A stretch of DNA of 64,000 nucleotides from the NCBI RefSeq assembly GCF_025947185.1, contig NZ_CP110001.1, forward strand, positions 1,426,001 to 1,490,000, given 5' to 3'. The notes below the pieces were generated by a model that worked only from the letters and a program-made list of their open reading frames with translations, was not told the DNA's origin and made no database searches. The position numbers were made by a program, and so were the translations under genes. Below are positions 61,887 to 64,000 of this stretch, one piece after another; within the stretch, counting starts at the first letter, position 1, and each line of letters begins with the position of its first letter. This DNA comes from Flavobacterium sp. N2038. GTDB lineage: Bacteria > Bacteroidota > Bacteroidia > Flavobacteriales > Flavobacteriaceae.

Positions 61887-64000
61887 ATGAACTTTAAAGA
61901 TTTATTAAACAAAGGAGCAAACTTTTGCTCTGCTCTTGTTTTTTTATTGTGCTTGCTTATGAGTAGTCAGGTAAATGCGCAGACTCCAACAATAGAGGGA
62001 ACTGTCAGAGATGCAGCCGGTCTGTCTCTTCCCGGAGTTAATGTACTGGAAAAAGGCACAAAAAACGGTGTCTCTACAGATTTTGACGGGCGTTATAAGA
62101 TCAAACTAACTAACCCAAAAGCAATCCTGACTTTTTCGTTCATCGGATTTAAATCAACTGAGGTTTCTGCTTCCGGAAAAAATAAAGTTGATGCTGTTTT
62201 ACAGGAAGATTCTAATAATCTGAATGAAGTTGTTGTAATTGGTTATGGAACAGCAAAGAAAGGAGATTTAACCGGAGCAATTTCGACTTTATCAGGTAAT
62301 GAAGTTAGAAAAACGCCAATTGCAAATGTGGCAGAAGCTTTAACTGGCCGTATTGCGGGTGTACAAGTGATATCTTCAGAGGGCTCACCAGACTCTGAAA
62401 TCAAAATTAGAATTCGTGGTGGTGGATCGCTGACTCAGGATAGTTCGCCATTAATCATTGTTGACGGATTTCCTGTAAATAGTTTAAATGATATATCGCC
62501 TTCAGATATTGAAACATATACCACTTTAAAAGATGCTTCGTCTACTGCTATTTATGGTTCAAGAGGAGCAAACGGAGTTATTTTAGTAACAACAAAATCA
62601 GGTAAAGACGGGAAAATTGCTGTAAACTTTAATATGTTTTACGGTATGAAAAAGATGGCTGAAGAGATTGATGTTCTTGAGCCGGAAGATTTTGTTAAAT
62701 GGCAGTATGAATATGCTTTGCTGGCTAAAAAACAAGATTCGTATGAAAAATATTTTGGCAACTGGCAGGATTATGATATGTACAAAGGAGTAAAAGGAGA
62801 TAATTGGCAGAAACAAATCTACGGTCGCACCGGAGAAGTACAAAGCCGTGATTTAGGAATTAGAGGTGGTACAGAGAAAGCTAATTTTAACTTTAACTAC
62901 GCACATTACGATGAAAAGGCGATTATGCTGGGGTCTGATTTTAAGAGAGACAACTTATCTCTTGCTTTAAAAAGTAAAGCCAGTGACAAGATTGATCTTG
63001 CTTTCACAATGCGTTATTCTAATACAGAAATTAACGGAGGAGGAGCGAATGAACAAAATGAGTTTTCATCAAATGACTCCCGCTTAAGACATGCTGTTGG
63101 ATATTCGCCAATTCCAATGCCGGGATTGACTACCGATGATACTGACGAGGCAGTTTCGGGTTATCTTATAAATCCGTTCGTATCTGTAGCAGATAATGAT
63201 CGTCAGCAGCTTAGAAAAAACTTTAATATGCTTGGAAGTTTTTCATGGAAACTAACAGATAAACTGGTTTTTAAAACAGACTTGGGTTTAAATAATTACA
63301 GTAATTTAGATTACCGTTTTTACGGACGTACTACTTATTATGTGGCAAATAAACCTTCAGGAGCTTTGCAGGGAATGCCGGCTATTATTATTACGGACAG
63401 AAAAGATGTAACATTTAGAAATGCCAATACCCTGAATTATGATTTCAAAAAGACATTAGGAGACAATCATAATTTAAAAGTACTTGTTGGAGAAGAAATG
63501 ATCGATACAGAACGAAATGAAGCAACTTCTGTAGTGCAGGGATTACCTAAGTTTTTTGATTTTTCTCAGGCTCAAAAGCTTACCTCACAAGGAACACCAA
63601 TTGTGTTTGATAATTTCTATTTTCCGGATGATAAATTGTTGTCATTCTTTGGTCGTGTAAATTATGACTTTAAAGATCGTTATATATTTTCAGCAACCTA
63701 CCGTGCCGATGGTTCCAGTAAGTTTTTAGGAGACAATAAATGGGGATTCTTCCCGGCTGCTGCTGCTGCGTGGAAAATTTCAGAAGAAAGCTTTTTGAAA
63801 AATGTAGATTGGTTAAGCTCACTGAAAATACGATTTAGTTATGGTGAGGCAGGAAATAATAATATCCCGACAGGTCAGACTGTTCAGAATTTTCAATCAG
63901 GTCAGTCTGCATGGATTAATGGGGTAAGTAATTATTGGGCTACATCGCCGGTAATGGCTAATCCTGATTTGAAATGGGAAACAACTGTAACTCAAAACCT
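61887..64000 (+). CDS. SusC/RagA-family TonB-linked outer membrane protein (3' end outside window)
   Basis: Open from ATG 61887 to the window end (about 704 residues; full family length is about 1000). Signal peptide ending NAQ, carboxypeptidase-like regulatory domain (IEGTVRDAAGLSLPGVNVLEKG..GVSTDFDGRYKIKL), TonB box NEVVVIGYG, plug domain (LTGRIAGVQVISSEGSPDSEIKIRIRGGG ... LIIVDGFPVNSLNDI ... AIYGSRGANGVILVTT) and barrel strands. It imports a glycan or other polymer fragment with a SusD partner, expected just downstream beyond the window. The substrate is unknown. The same frame was checked at several points and is unbroken. Confidence 0.95.
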   Translation, partial: MNFKDLLNKGANFCSALVFLLCLLMSSQVNAQTPTIEGTVRDAAGLSLPGVNVLEKGTKNGVSTDFDGRYKIKLTNPKAILTFSFIGFKSTEVSASGKNKVDAVLQEDSNNLNEVVVIGYGTAKKGDLTGAISTLSGNEVRKTPIANVAEALTGRIAGVQVISSEGSPDSEIKIRIRGGGSLTQDSSPLIIVDGFPVNSLNDISPSDIETYTTLKDASSTAIYGSRGANGVILVTTKSGKDGKIAVNFNMFYGMKKMAEEIDVLEPEDFVKWQYEYALLAKKQDSYEKYFGNWQDYDMYKGVKGDNWQKQIYGRTGEVQSRDLGIRGGTEKANFNFNYAHYDEKAIMLGSDFKRDNLSLALKSKASDKIDLAFTMRYSNTEINGGGANEQNEFSSNDSRLRHAVGYSPIPMPGLTTDDTDEAVSGYLINPFVSVADNDRQQLRKNFNMLGSFSWKLTDKLVFKTDLGLNNYSNLDYRFYGRTTYYVANKPSGALQGMPAIIITDRKDVTFRNANTLNYDFKKTLGDNHNLKVLVGEEMIDTERNEATSVVQGLPKFFDFSQAQKLTSQGTPIVFDNFYFPDDKLLSFFGRVNYDFKDRYIFSATYRADGSSKFLGDNKWGFFPAAAAAWKISEESFLKNVDWLSSLKIRFSYGEAGNNNIPTGQTVQNFQSGQSAWINGVSNYWATSPVMANPDLKWETTVTQN

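Noticed and set aside
62598..62843. Minus-strand ORF inside the SusC gene
   Set aside because: The plus-strand SusC frame is continuous and has family motifs; the antisense frame has none.
1..64000. CRISPR array, rRNA operon or prophage
   Set aside because: No regularly spaced repeats with unique spacers, no rRNA sequence, and no phage structural genes; only one IS element and one intact tRNA.

Overview
The window looks like a chromosomal segment of a Flavobacterium-type member of the Bacteroidota. The evidence is low GC; signal peptides ending in -AQ; repeated TAnnTTTG-type -7 boxes; a SusC/RagA TonB-linked receptor; GIN/DUF2807, PspC, DUF5683 and DUF6705-like families; a long two-part LepB; and many short intergenic inverted repeats of the kind scattered through Flavobacterium genomes. 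Species is not determined.

Layout. 1-2700: a repeat-rich edge, then a membrane protein, a winged-helix regulator and a DUF4153/DUF4173-like membrane protein (broken by a 1-nt frameshift), under two promoters that share a palindrome. 2747-15500: housekeeping genes, namely a PQQ-propeller protein, rluF, an alpha/beta hydrolase, a Nif3/zinc-ribbon-like pair (the Nif3 end is frameshifted in a homopolymer), lpxK, a TPR hybrid histidine kinase, a GAPDH variant, lipA and an M48 protease. 15556-26773: mostly minus-strand genes, namely a PH-domain protein, TonB, an ECF sigma factor, two glycosyltransferases, a PaiB-like protein, murB, a Tat-signal aminotransferase, a rhodanese-thioredoxin lipoprotein and recF. 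27014-34083: plus-strand genes TPR, ribH, a DUF6624-like protein, then mutL, two rhomboid proteases and an EEP hydrolase. 34137-39477: the minus-strand series parA-parB-DUF5683-dapB-lepB-wbqC.

39800-44440 is the most accessory-looking part. It holds an RlpA-like protein, a 455-base gap with an isolated 46-codon ORF, three near-identical tandem secreted proteins (one a visible mosaic of the other two) and a lipoprotein with a JAMM-like metalloprotease signature. It ends with an intact tRNA-Pro(TGG) beside a decayed copy of itself. 44619-50729: trxB, a tight PadR-PspC-GIN-GIN operon, DUF4870 and a DUF4442 thioesterase-like protein.

50794-59178 is a copper-handling region bordered by an intact IS3-family element (1303 bp). 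It encodes two small Cys-rich exported proteins, a DUF3347 protein, an HMA-AraC fusion regulator, a copper P-type ATPase and a multicopper oxidase fused to a CopB-like domain. Together these would sense copper, export it from the cytosol, bind it in the periplasm and oxidise Cu(I). 59248-61352: a divergent AraC regulator and MFS exporter. 61353-64000: the leader and first two thirds of a SusC-type receptor, whose promoter carries a perfect LacI-like palindrome.

Strongest leads: the mosaic triplicated family behind the JAMM-like lipoprotein; the copper sensor fusion with its Cys-pair peptides; the candidate LacI operator at the SusC promoter; the shared operator at the left end; and two single-nucleotide homopolymer frameshifts that should be checked against reads.
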